30,105 bases of DNA. It comes from Saccoglossus kowalevskii (lineage: Eukaryota > Hemichordata > Enteropneusta > Harrimaniidae). The stretch lies in the NCBI RefSeq assembly GCF_000003605.2, contig NW_003134838.1, forward strand, positions 264,609 to 294,713, written 5' to 3'. The position numbers were made by a program, and so were the translations under genes. The notes under the pieces are model-generated. The model had not been told where the DNA came from, did no database searches, and saw only the letters and a program-made list of their open reading frames with translations. Shown here in pieces: positions 10,501-26,760 of this stretch (its first letter is position 1; every line of letters starts with the position of its first letter).

Positions 10501-12693
10501 TAATCTTTGCAAATACAAACTCACAAAGCTTTGTCTCAGCTATTAGAACACAATTATAGAGCTTTTATAATACTACTAGCAATTTGAAACACACTTCAAA
10601 GACATCAAACTTCTGGATGATTATTTCTGTGAAGATTTAATATATAATTATGCATGTGATGATTACAATCTTATTCATGATATTGTACAGAAAGAAACTA
10701 TTCAAATATTGTCAGCATACTTTGTTATTCAGTTAAAGCGTTCTCAAATTGTTCCCCAAAACTAAAACATCAGTTGTTTTCTCATGGAATATGTAAAATA
10801 TGTGAGTTGTAATCTTTGTAGTAACACAATATTTGACCTATATACAGTCTTAGTTCATCAATCAACATCATCTCATTACTATGCATGTATCAAAGCTCGA
10901 GGTGGTAAATGGAATAAATTTGATGACATGTGTGACAGTATTTAATAGTGTAGACACAGTTCAGACTGAAGAGTATATTTACTATTTCATCAGTTCAAAT
11001 TAGGCACCAATGTGTTTGTAAGATAATTACATCAATCCAGGACTTTTGGTAAACTGATTTGTTACTGCTGTTTCGACCCTAATATTTCTTTGTATTCAAA
11101 ATTAATTATGACAATGCATATTCATATTGAAAAAAACGATAAATGAAATAATATTATGTAACAAAGGGCAAGGTCACCAGAGGTTAACTTTGAGATAATT
11201 TTGTAAAATTGATGGGTTTGATTCACTGGTTCTACACGTAAAATAGTTACACTTCTTATTGTTTTACATTGTCATTACATTACATAATAAATAGTACGGA
11301 TATACAATGGACCATTTAAAAGCAATTGCATATTTACAATAATAATAATAATGCAGAAAAGATCGTTTATTCTTGAATAAAGTTCAATGTGATGGTATCA
11401 ATTATGTATTCTCAGAAAATGATGTTACAATATTGACATTTTCTTGACAGTTCCTTTTGTGGCTTCTTTGTCAATACTAGCTCTTCCTGTGATGCGTTCA
11501 AGGCTTTCCATGATAGTGGAACCCAATGAACAAGGTAACATTTATTTGGATAAAGCTTGAATCAATCAACGTTAGGAAATAAAAACAACTCACTTTTTCA
11601 GTTCTTCAGGAGATTCCAAGTATATGTAGTTTTTAACTATTATCATATTTACAACTATGTTAAAAAGGGAACAATGTAGACAGAATGAATAACACAACGA
11701 ACCAATGATTAAGCTTAGTATTGCAGTGCGAATATAGTCAGTCGCTCTTTGAGTTTTACAATATAGTACACTTTCAACGAAAAAGTACGCATTCAGAACA
11801 GGCTGTTCGCAACCACATTTTTTTAGACTTCTTACTAATTCTGCTAACTCGCTTGTCAGATTCAAAACACTTCTTTTAAAAGCAAATAATGATTTTCGGT
11901 TACGCACTAACATTTTCTGCAACAAGTGAAGCACTTTTATTAATTCTAGCCCAATGTCATATGATAAATATAAGTACCGACACATTTCGCCAGTCTGTTA
12001 ACATATGCTAACTCCTAATTTATCCAAGTCCTCGTTACTCGTCTTCCCAATGTAGTTTTCAACTGTTCAACATATCATATAAACTAGTCATTACATCCTA
12101 TAGTATGATTGGCTGAATCAACGCATTATTCATATGGTTCGAAAATTGCGAAACCATGCATGCAAGTTTAACTTATGGGTCTTAACAGTCTTCCGCTCTT
12201 AAGTTAAAATTAATTCTGTTTTCAGGTGTTTTATTTTCTTGCGTTGGATGTACAGAAAGTATTGCCGGTTTCCTAGGGCATGTTACATTTAACGCTATTT
12301 ATGCAGCGACATTGGATTTCTTCAGTGGGTTCGTTTTTCTAGTGTTGGCTGCCATTGCCGTTATCAACATGATGCTAACAGGGTGAGTTTGATTACAGCT
12401 GCATCAAAGTGAATATATTATTGTTATGTGCGTGGATATGATTCATCTTTTAATCGCGCCTTTTAGCAACGGCAAAATAATGTGAACTTTAAATGACAAA
12501 AAAGTGTGTCATAAATGTCGTGATTTCACAACATGCACAAAAGAAAAGATAACCATGGTAGTACATTGTTCACATATTATGGGATAATTATATGATAAGT
12601 ATGAGATATTTCATTTTCAGGTTAACGCACAGACAAGATGTTCAAAGGATCAAGTCGGAAAATTTAAGAATTGAAGATAATATAATAAATTGA
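7560..12693 (+). CDS. SLC46-like MFS transporter, copy B (complete)
   Basis: The five coding exons are 7560-8517, 8606-8737, 11451-11534, 12226-12382 and 12621-12693 (TGA at 12691). All have GT-AG borders and compatible phases and give 467 residues, the usual SLC46 length, with about 12 membrane segments expected. The exon begins at 7538 after ttttgcag; the first ATG is 22 nt in, and an in-frame TGA lies upstream at 7512. Family marks: VEP at 27-29 in TM1; PQYIRSR at 46-52; NGT and NNSS glycosylation sequons with Cys63 in the first outer loop; MFS motif GAYSDKAGRK at 105-114; Glu185; RSRLS near 379; EQG. In human PCFT, Asp109, Arg113 and Glu185 are functionally important and a loop-1 Cys forms a disulfide; the same local motifs appear here by eye. 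Likely a proton-coupled transporter of folate-like or other organic anions. The N-terminus is acidic (six Asp, 5-10). The 354-residue open frame running to 8624 is read-through of the tiny first intron. Confidence 0.93.
8518..8605 (+). other. 88-bp intron 1 of copy B, mostly microsatellite
   Basis: The donor is gtattc at 8518 and the acceptor is acaacgcag at 8605. Splicing joins GCA-G to GT-ATG, giving SAGMLLGAKLLSK, which matches copy C across the same junction (29264/29718). Positions 8520-8571 are (ATTC)13. If the intron were retained the frame stays open for 34 more codons (IHSF repeats) and ends at 8624, truncating the protein after TM8. Confidence 0.85.
8520..8571 (+). repeat. (ATTC)13 microsatellite
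   Basis: Thirteen perfect ATTC units begin two bases inside the donor site of intron 1 of copy B. A decayed trace of the same tract (CATCATTCATTCATTTTCAT) remains at 29681-29700 in the equivalent intron of copy C. Confidence 0.97.
8738..11450 (+). other. Intron 2 of copy B (2,713 bp)
   Basis: The donor is gtgagt and the acceptor is ttcttgacag. I see no gene inside. It holds short low-complexity tracts: a G-run near 9482-9490, a GTT-rich stretch near 9828-9855 and AAT repeats near 11339-11352. Confidence 0.8.
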
Positions 12694-12740
12694 ATAAATT
12701 GTAAAATCTAATTAGCGATAAAGTGATGAATGTAATAGCA

Positions 12741-12746
12741 AATAAA
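12741..12746 (+). terminator. Poly(A) signal of copy B
   Basis: AATAAA lies 48 nt after the TGA stop of copy B, in the same AATAAAGG context as the signal of copy A. A second AATAAA overlaps the stop region at 12693-12698 and is probably too close to be used. Confidence 0.65.
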
Positions 12747-14063
12747 GGCATCTAAAGAAAATATTATTTGGATTGATTGAGTCCATACACATCAACTGTC
12801 ACATCAAGTCGAAAATATTATTACTTTAATATTGGAAGTCCGCCATGGAATGTTGTCATTTGAGTAGTGGTATCAGGAGTTCAGTGAGCGTACAACGCAC
12901 ACCCTTATGATTATTCAAGCTGAGTGTCATGGCTTTAACCCCCTGTTTAATGTTTGTTTTCCGTATTTATTTTCATATAGTCTGCTTGTAAATCAATCCT
13001 AAGATCGAGATTTACTGGCAAAGGGTTCTATCTGGTGATGATGCCGGATCTAGACCTTGCACCAAGGAACCAAAATGCAATGTTTGGAATAAAAACAATC
13101 TGAATAAAATAATTACCTTATTATAAGATCAACAGTGGATCTAGTAATATAACCATTTCTTGCCTTCCAGTTTGAAATGAATTCATGATATAAAACGGAC
13201 AAAGAATTTATACCTTGTCGGACACAGTGCAAACCTAGGATTGATGCTTTATTTCTATGTGTGTATCCATCCGCCCGAAACAACATGTTTTAAAAAAAAA
13301 TTGTACAAAGAAAAAACGTAAGTGTGTGTCTTCACATTTATTCAAATACAAACAGGGGCAAAATCATAAGAATTTTCATTGTAAACAAGGTAAAAAATAT
13401 ATCAATAAATTCCCATACTTTGACATATCCGTACCGTGTTCATTCTTTGAGCTGGTGTGCGGCAATTCCTGTTTATGACCACAATAAAATGATAACTGGG
13501 ATACAAGTAACCTAGGCATATTTGGTGTAACTAAAATTCTGAATTAATATTATTCTGCCTTGTATATACGCTTCGACTCAACTTGAAATTAGGTAGCTTT
13601 GTCTTGGACATAGTTGCAGCATCGAACTCCATAATTTATAATCATGAACAAATAATTCTGTGTAAAAATGGTGTTTGATAGAGAAGATTGTTAAATTTGA
13701 AGTAATGGTTTTAGGGTTAAATATGGGCATCGTACTAGTTGTTCTTGTGAGTGATTATAAAAAGTCGAATACAGATGTAGTTATCTGGTTATAGGTGTCT
13801 CAGATATCGGTTATATCTCTTATTCAGTCGGTTCCTTAAATGGACAGTGCCACTTAGAATTATCCTTCAGTTCTAGATTCACTTAATCGATTCTGTCGAT
13901 ATACTGGTAGTTGTGGGATGAATCCATCCACAGTATATGTGTTTGAACAATGATAGCTCCATTAGCGGGCTGCATGTATGATGGTGTGTTCAGAAAGATG
14001 TGCCTAATTTCTGGTCATTTACTTTGCTCGGGGGAATGACTGGCATTTGGGTCACAACATTAC

Positions 14064-14173
14064 CAGGTGAACATGACGAGACGGTTGCATTGTAGCGAGT
14101 TACCGAACCACTAGTTTTTGTGGGTGGCCGAGAGCGACCTTCCATGTTTAGCAGGTGAAAGGTGAGAGTCAAC
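14064..14173 (-). other. Weak orphan-exon candidate
   Basis: On the minus strand a good acceptor (gtgtttttccag) precedes 14173 and a donor (G|gtaatg) follows 14064. One frame stays open across the 110 nt (TLTFHLLNMEGRSRPPT, then SGSVTRYNATVSSCSP). No family is recognised, no partner exons were found, and chance splice-like sites are common, so this is only a candidate. Confidence 0.2.
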
Positions 14174-16046
14174 CTGGAAAAACACGAGCAATGACCCTAA
14201 CTGAGTACGGAGCTTGAACACTGCAAAGACGTGTAGGCTGCTAGAATGAAAACAACATGACATTGAGCTTCGTGACATAAGTTGCTAACAACTGTGAAAA
14301 TCCCTCTTTAACCATACTTGCCATGACGTAAAAGTAGTTTAAACATTGGGGATGACCCGACAGATCAAATGTGCGTGCGTCTTTGGATTGTTTTAGAAAA
14401 GAACCTTTATAGTTGACGAAATAGATATTAATTTTTCAAACAATCCTTTCTGTGTGTGTAATATTAACCTGGTTACTGTACTGTTACAGTATTTCAATAT
14501 GACTCCTGATGATCACTGTCTTCCATGCTGCTAAGTCAAGTTTTTAAATGAAACGTCTTTTGCAGTTTAAACACTTTATTGAGTCATCTTATACCATGGA
14601 CAGAAATAAGAAGTCTTCAATGGTTTGGTTAGTGTAACTTCCCATTTCTTCTTGGCAATGTAACTTTCTGTATTGTCAATCCCTTTAACAAAAACCTTAA
14701 ATTTACAAATTCTGGTGTTTTTGACAACTGCATAAACAGATAAGTCTCTTCACCAGCAAAATAAAACAAATGAGTAACATCAGGCTCTCTTAAAAAAAAT
14801 ATATCCAGGTTCCAACAACCTTGGAGCTTCAAAATGTGAACAATGTGGAAAAATCGGCGAAGCAGATATTATCAGGTCTCTTATAAACTGCGCATAGAGT
14901 TGAGTCAGTTCTTGAGGGGAGGGGGCATCTTATAGAGTTGTGTTAATGTATTTTGAGAAAACGTCAACCGATTGTAAGTTTAAAAAATGACCAATAAATA
15001 CTTGCTCAATCATCTATAAGTGAATCAAAGGTTTCCTTACGAAAACATAACATTCAGGTGATATGAAATAATGTTTCAAAATACTTCGGATATTTTTTTT
15101 TGCAATCACCTCATATCAGGTCTTGGTCAGGCCCTTGACGTACATATATCATTCTTTTGGACATTGTTTTTCGTTTACACCCCTTCTGTACACTGTACAC
15201 ATTGTACTATGTTTGTGTGTAAATGTACCTTGTTACTGTCATATTCACGTTGAAATCCCTATTCTCAGGGGCGGACGTCTGGGCATTTTCACCGGCTGAC
15301 AACCACAGGTTTCTTAATCAGTTGTCTGTATGTGTAATTTAAACACTTTAGTAAAAGAACGCATATATTAAATATAAACAAGGTAGGAAAGCTTCGTCCA
15401 TTTCTTTCTTACACCAACTCGGAAACTGTCCACATGTTATCAATTCAAAATGTTTAAATCCGTTAAATTTAGCTACAAATGGAAATTAATAACAAGGGAA
15501 TCGATAGATCACAATAATAAGTTTACTGGGCATGCGTATTTGTTTGAGATGACGTCTCTGTTGGGTTGTCAGTAGTGTGCATGTGCGGACTTTCCTTTCA
15601 AGATGACCGTGTCAAGGGTTATGATACCGATCGCCTGGGTGATTTTTTTCAAGCCTGTAAACGTGACCGATCGTATTTAACGAGGTAATGACTGTGATCT
15701 ATCTATCTCCCGTTAACGGAGACCCATAGCTGCGTGTATCGCCAACTTCAATCCAAACACGTTTAGTCAACTCAAAATATATTTAGGTAGGCATAACTAT
15801 TGTAATTGAACTTGGTCTTCAATGAAATGTTATATCAAGCAGACCAGTATAAGCAGCTTTTCTTGTCATCAACTTCAATGTCCGGTAACATATTTAGTAA
15901 AAAAACCCAGCAACGGTCACTACGACTAGTGAGTAAGCTAGTGTTCATTGTGTGAGTGAGTACCATAGACCCTCTAAAAGTATGTTGTGAGCATGACACC
16001 TAGACTGGCCTAGCTGTAAAACAATTGGAAAAATAGTTTTGGGAAA

Positions 16047-16078
16047 GGTGGGGTGAACGCGAAACCACCACAGACTGG
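16047..16078 (+). repeat. R1 repeat, short copy
   Basis: GGTGGGGTGAACGCGAAACC followed by CACAGACTGG matches the start of R1 with about 17 nt missing from the middle. It faces the inverted copy at 16476-16551. The pair could therefore be terminal inverted repeats of an element of about 500 bp, or two independent insertions. Confidence 0.45.
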
Positions 16079-16475
16079 TCTCATTTGCAGCAAATCTGTT
16101 GCTATTATTTATTCATAATATGCAGTGACATCACTGATCGGATACAGAAAAGGAGTGGGGGGGGGGCGTGCGCGCTGCATAATGAGGTAAACATTATGGG
16201 TCTTCTGTGCAGATCGCGCTTCACTGTAACCCCAGGCGAGATAAAGCTACACGCATGCTACTTCTCTCCATTAGAATAATTTGTACGGAACGTTATAAAT
16301 AGTAATTCGTTTGTTATGATTGACGATCGAGAAACTTGAAGAAAAGTGAAGTCTTCAGGTACAAAGGTTAACTAGATATAGTTTAAAGGTCAAATTACTT
16401 TGATTGGATAACGTTCTTGCCTGTCATTCTGCTCACTAACATAAAACTAGTTTGAAAACACACTAGTTCCTGCTT

Positions 16476-16551
16476 TCACCACAGAGGGCGCGGCAAAAAC
16501 GTCCAGTCTGGGTGATTTTGCGGTTACAGGGGATTTCGCGTTAACACCTCC
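16476..16551 (-). repeat. R1 repeat, inverted copy
   Basis: The reverse complement reads GGAGGTGTTAACGCGAAATC, then TAACCGCAAAATCACCCAGA, CTGG and GCGCCCTCTGTGGTGAA. It has the same block order as the copy at 1439-1515. Its GCGCCCTCTG end supplies one of the CTCF-like cores in the window, so that motif may be carried by the repeat. Confidence 0.55.
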
Positions 16552-16629
16552 ATTTCGCTATTTTTTTTATTTAATTTCAAATTTAAAAAGAAATAAATCG
16601 CCCAGACCTACATGACACCCGAAAAGCCT

Positions 16630-16690
16630 AATAACACTGGCGGATCCAGAAATTCGGTAAGGGGCCCGCTCCTATTGACGTGGGCTGGGT
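16630..16690 (+). repeat. Probable transposon-terminus fragment (GGCGGATCCAG type)
   Basis: CACTGGCGGATCCAGAAATT followed by a GGGGCCCGC block resembles, from memory, the ends of abundant short transposons in marine invertebrate genomes. Only this one fragment is seen, with no matching inverted end, so the assignment rests on resemblance. Confidence 0.3.
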
Positions 16691-17091
16691 TTGTCGTTTT
16701 TTTGCGGGCTGAAGGGCGATATTTGCTGATAATAGCGATATTAGCTTCATTTCCTTTGGAAACGAACCTGGATTTGTGCGTCGGTAGAGGGCGCACTTAA
16801 ATAAACATGTTCAGAGCATGCCTTAGAATCTGTCGAATCCATTACTGTCATTTGTGGTTATACCACCAAATGTGTATTTAAACCATCGATGGTCTCACGT
16901 AGCAAAATATTGATATGGATGACAGGACCATGCTTCCTGGGGGCGATAAAACAATCTTCATTTGTTACCTCTTACAATGTTCATGACCATACAGGAAATG
17001 CAAATATTGTGATCGTATTCGTTTTCTGTTCTACGTGAGTAAATACTGAACAGAGTCAAAGACGTGCATCACTAATCTAGACTATAAGTCG

Positions 17092-17097
17092 TTTATT
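17092..17097 (-). terminator. Poly(A) signal of the GH9 cellulase gene
   Basis: TTTATT on the plus strand is AATAAA on the coding strand, about 80 nt after the cellulase stop codon (17176-17178). Position and sequence fit the 3' end of this gene. Confidence 0.65.
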
Positions 17098-17175
17098 TTT
17101 AATTTACTTTAAAATTATATTATGACACCTCGATGTGATCATTTATGTAGTATTTGGAATGGGTCCCAATACGTG

Positions 17176-22982
<5,807 letters not shown>

Positions 22983-23090
22983 GTTTAAATCAAAGTTTAG
23001 TTGTAAAAATGAAACAGACGATCAGAAGTTGATCTGTGCGGCGCGCAGGCTTCTCTTTGCGTATACCGTGATCGGTCTGCCTTGCTCCCA

Positions 23091-23097
23091 TTTTAAA
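23091..23097 (-). promoter_or_regulatory. Possible TATA-like element of the cellulase gene
   Basis: TTTAAAA on the coding strand lies about 110 nt upstream of the cellulase ATG (22982). If used, transcription would start about 80 nt before the ATG. No initiator sequence was identified, so this is a weak call. Confidence 0.25.
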
Positions 23098-23647
23098 GTA
23101 ACTCTCTCCGTAGGGGTTAAAATCACAAAAAATCAGCATAGGAGCAAGCGTAACACTGTAATTGATAACATATCATTCAGCTAAACATTAAAGCTGAATA
23201 AAATAACTGAAATATAAAAAAAATATATTTTTTATCGGCTCTTGACGTGTCAACATTTTACTCACTTAGTCGATTACAATAGTCCACAGCGTCCCGCAAC
23301 ACAGCAAGCATCCTTGTTCAGATCACAGATTTAAAAATACTTTTAACGATAGACGATTAGCATGTGGTAATCGGAAACCAGCCCATAAAACTAATGAACA
23401 ATCGTCATGCCCGACTATCTCTCTTGTAATAATACAATTTCTGCTGCGTATACGATAAATGAGGTAATAAAACATGCAATCGAATAAAACGTTCGTATGA
23501 AAAATTAGGTATTGTAAATTGCATACTATGGCTTTGTGGTGATTGAAAATGGTTTATTACAATATCTGAAAGAAACAGAAAACCGTAATCGCGACTGGGT
23601 ATGCGTGATCAATTGAGAATTCAATACCAGAGATAGTCGGCCAGATT

Positions 23648-23727
23648 TGAATGAATGAATGAATGAATGAATGAATGAATGAATGAATGAATGAATGAAT
23701 GGATGAATGAATGAATGAATGAATGAA
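23648..23727 (+). repeat. (TGAA)20 microsatellite
   Basis: Twenty TGAA units run from 23648 to 23727, broken once by TGGA at 23700-23703. On the minus strand it is the same TTCA/ATTC class as the tract in intron 1 of copy B. The open frames across it (IHSF repeats) are artefacts of the repeat. Confidence 0.97.
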
Positions 23728-24599
23728 TACAATTGGGAGGGATAAACAAATTTCCAATATAAGTACCAATTATAAATAAGTAACATACAATTTTCAATTT
23801 GTATATGTATTCTTTGTTTTCAGAATGTTGGTTAAATTTAAATTTATTTCAATCAACAAACTCTGAAAATCACAACACAATACAACACATACAACATAAA
23901 GCACAACACACACAAATAGTATTATATGCGTGGTAGACGTACAAACGTGTTAGTAATAAAAAAACCAATGTCCCCAAATTAACACGGCTCCACTAATGAC
24001 GTACAGACTAACGTGTTTAATTTCAACATAGACTCAGTCATACAAAGGGAAATGACCATTTTAGTTGTCGTATTCAACGTTTGTTTTTAGGATGTCACAC
24101 TTTTAGCTAATCGACTGTTTACCCGGTACCATTATTATTTATGTTCCAGTAATTGCATGGACTTTCCATCACGTTATGCATGTATTCACAACTTCTTTAC
24201 AAGTATATCCAAATCTAGCTGTTCACCGCGGGCTTCAAATGGTAAACAGCATGTAACACGTAGATTTTGCTCCCTGTAGTAATACCCTATGGGTGATTAG
24301 TTGTCTACCTGATAACTTTCATTATAATATAATACCAGGCAACATACAAAGACAACCAATTTGTTTTATAAATTTTTTATTTAATCTTTTAAATAATTTA
24401 TGATTGACGCTTTTTCAATCTTTTTTAAATTTAAACACAAGAATCCCTTCATCTATCTATCCACCTACGTCAAGCACATCACCCCCGTCCGCCCGTCTGT
24501 CCTTTGCAATTTAATCAAATAATTAAATCGCTAATTCTCAGCACGTATAATGACCGGATTACACTACGCAACTCGTGAGGCAAAGCGCAAATTAATATG

Positions 24600-24624
24600 C
24601 GTTACCTTGGTGGGCAAGGTAACG
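24600..24624 (+). other. Perfect 10-bp inverted repeat (hairpin)
   Basis: CGTTACCTTG (24600-24609) and CAAGGTAACG (24615-24624) are exact reverse complements around a 5-nt spacer, GTGGG. It could form a cruciform or, if transcribed, a stable short hairpin. No neighbouring gene explains it. Confidence 0.6.
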
Positions 24625-25458
24625 TCGCCAGTAAAAGCGTTATATTATTTTTCACAGGCAACAAGTTACATGCCGCCACATTGAGTCATTTTGTGTATTC
24701 GTTAGTTTCATTGCCTTGCATCATGCGTTGCTCTACACACAGCCTCGTAAATCATCTTTACTAACGCGGCTTTTACGACTTTAGCTAAACCACTTACAAT
24801 ACATCCATAGTGTGCAATTTATATTATGTAGTATTTCATCAGAAAATGTTTGATTAGATGTTTTATTTCTTCATTTATCTAATACTCAACATAACTTGGC
24901 AATATTACAAAGAAGACTCTCGAGTGTTAAGAATCTTCATCAATTTTACGCTTTGCGTTGAATGTAATGTTTCAATCGGAAGTGGTAGTTTAGTGCTTGG
25001 TAGTTATATGTCATGTGTGCACCGTTGTATTCGTAAGTAAAAAAAAAAACGAACAGGCTGATAAAGCTAGAATCCGTTCTAAATAACATTAACCCGTCTG
25101 TTCACTGCTATTGTTGTGGTTTACAATCCTGCAGTGGGAACTGTTTAACAAAAGAGATCCAGGAAGAAAGATCTTATAATATTTCATTCAGATTTCATTC
25201 GCATTGCTTTTTATGTTTGGAGATCTATACATCATACCTAATTTTCCACAGACTTTTGCGGCTTCGATGAGTTAGGTTATAGCCATGCACTCCACGTTTT
25301 TAGAACTTTACACTCAAGCACGCAGCAATATTCAATTCATATGTACACACCCACAAAAGGAACACATATATTAGAACAGATTATTATGCAAAGTGCCTAA
25401 TTACTAAGCGTGGATTAGTGTCAAAATTGTGTTCGTAAACTTATCTTATATAACTTAG

Positions 25459-25489
25459 TGACGTCACGTTACAAATCTTGGCACGTGCC
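25459..25489 (+). promoter_or_regulatory. CRE-like site next to a palindromic E-box
   Basis: TGACGTCA (25459-25466, the full cAMP-response element palindrome) is followed 13 nt later by GGCACGTGCC (25480-25489), which contains the E-box CACGTG. Co-occurrence in an otherwise AT-rich region suggests an enhancer or promoter element. No transcript is seen. Confidence 0.35.
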
Positions 25490-26008
25490 GAGAGTGGAGA
25501 TCGAGTGCACGTAAGGAAAAAAACCCGATCTCGGTCCAGATAGAGGGTCGGGATCGAGATTTGCCGCCCGAACATCCGGCACGAATCGAAATAACGCCCT
25601 CCGTGAATTTATTTAATTTTACATATACTGATTCTCACTCGTATCACATGTCAATGGCGTGAAGTACATCTATGATCGAATGCTGTAGAAATGAATGCAG
25701 AACGTGATCGGCGACGCATATTTAGGAGTTTCTGCAACCGGTTTCGTCTTGCAATGCTCTATTGAAGTAAAAAATAACTATTCTATGAATTATCCTATGC
25801 CCTTCATGTACACGTTTACTCATAATAAATCCCATAACAGCAATTAGATATGATTTCAATGAAATGATTATTATGACCACCATACGCATATGGTTGGGTC
25901 AAAGAACAGATCGATGAAAGAGGGCCTGATTTCGGCACGGGTCGAATGGGATCCTACTAACGTGAATGCAACTGCTGTAATCCCTCTGCACTGAAGGATT
26001 GAAAATGT

Positions 26009-26020
26009 CGGCACGTGCCG
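26009..26020 (+). promoter_or_regulatory. Palindromic E-box CGGCACGTGCCG
   Basis: A perfect 12-nt palindrome centred on CACGTG. It repeats the core of the site at 25480. CACGTG is bound by bHLH-type factors (USF, MYC/MAX, TFE/MITF families). Confidence 0.35.
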
Positions 26021-26222
26021 CGATACCCCAACATAAACGTAGTAATTGTCTACAAACAGACGTTCATGAACGGAATCGATATAATGTACATTTTAACATT
26101 TTTTAACAAAATATAATGACTGAGTACATGTTGTTTAAGTTTAAATTAGAACGAATATTACAATTGCCATAGCCGTCTCTAATCACACGTATACGTATTT
26201 GTTCAAACGCCACATTTATAGC

Positions 26223-26320
26223 CCCGTGTTCGATATGAGACCTATGTGAAGTGAACGAGGTAGCGTGAAATTCTTATTCTGTTTACATGAAATTTGGACG
26301 TATACTGCACGACGACTGTC
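26223..26320 (+). mobile_element. Decayed copy of the TTAA MITE
   Basis: CGTGTTCGATATGAGAC, TGTTTACATGAAATTTGGAC and CTGCACGACGACTGTCGG follow the order of the intact units at 17242 and 29500. The outer inverted repeats and TTAA ends are not recognisable, so this is an older insertion. Confidence 0.55.
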
Positions 26321-26583
26321 GGAATTCAAGAACGCTATTATTATATTAATGTAGCTCAAATGCAAATAATGGACACACAACGTTTTTCGTTGTGAGAGGT
26401 TAAATGACATCGCAGCGTAAACAAACACTCTCGTCATAAAAAAACAATCGTCCCATATTTGTATTCCAAAGTACGTATAGTTAAAAGTAGGTCAGCGAAA
26501 AGCATACGACCTTCCGGCCAAAGGTGAGCTATATACTCGGTATTTATTTACTTCCGGTGCCACGCTAGAACTGGATTCGTCAC

Positions 26584-26760
26584 CTGAGATGTAACACACT
26601 GTGCTGGCCTGTCTGCTATAGGTAAGTGTGTCATTAAAGACGGGTGCAATAAGCGTTAATACCGTGTATGTAGTATTGAGCTGCAGTGCCACGGAACTAA
26701 CGAGACCTCCGTACTCAGTGAGGGCAAGCGAGGATTTCTGCAAATCGAACTTGTTGTTCT
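26584..26760 (-). other. Orphan-exon candidate, phase 1-1
   Basis: On the minus strand, ataccag precedes 26760 and TCAG|gtgacg follows 26584. The 177 nt between are open in a frame that starts and ends in phase 1, as extracellular module exons usually do. The peptide includes LALTEYGGLVSSVALQL, then NTTYTVLTLIAPVFNDTLTY and STVCYIS. The alternating pattern and TYTV strand recall fibronectin type III-like extracellular domains, but no family is claimed. No partner exons were found. Confidence 0.3.

Larger units (their letters stand above)
12747..17091. other. Repeat-rich intergenic region between copy B and the cellulase
   Basis: The two flanking genes converge here. The left part is AT-rich with no recognisable gene. 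One weak exon candidate lies at 14064-14173 (minus). The stretch from about 16040 to 16800 is assembled from repeat-derived pieces: R1 copies at 16047 and 16476, a G10 run near 16156, and a GGCGGATCCAG segment near 16640. The equally long open frames on both strands at 16608-16800 are not gene-like. Confidence 0.55.

Noticed and set aside
11590-11985. 131-residue minus-strand open frame in intron 3 of copy B
   Set aside because: Composition is that of AT-rich intron DNA. It has no recognisable motif and lies wholly inside an intron of a well-supported plus-strand gene.
13257-13515. Overlapping 63-73 residue plus-strand open frames
   Set aside because: Lys/Asn-rich translations of AT-rich DNA, two overlapping frames, and no splice sites or homology pattern.
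16608-16800. Open frames of about 62 residues on both strands
   Set aside because: Mirror-image open frames in GC-richer repeat-derived DNA, without domain, splice or start context.
23526-23786. Minus-strand open frames with IHSFIHSF repeats
   Set aside because: Translation of the TGAA microsatellite; any frame through it stays open.
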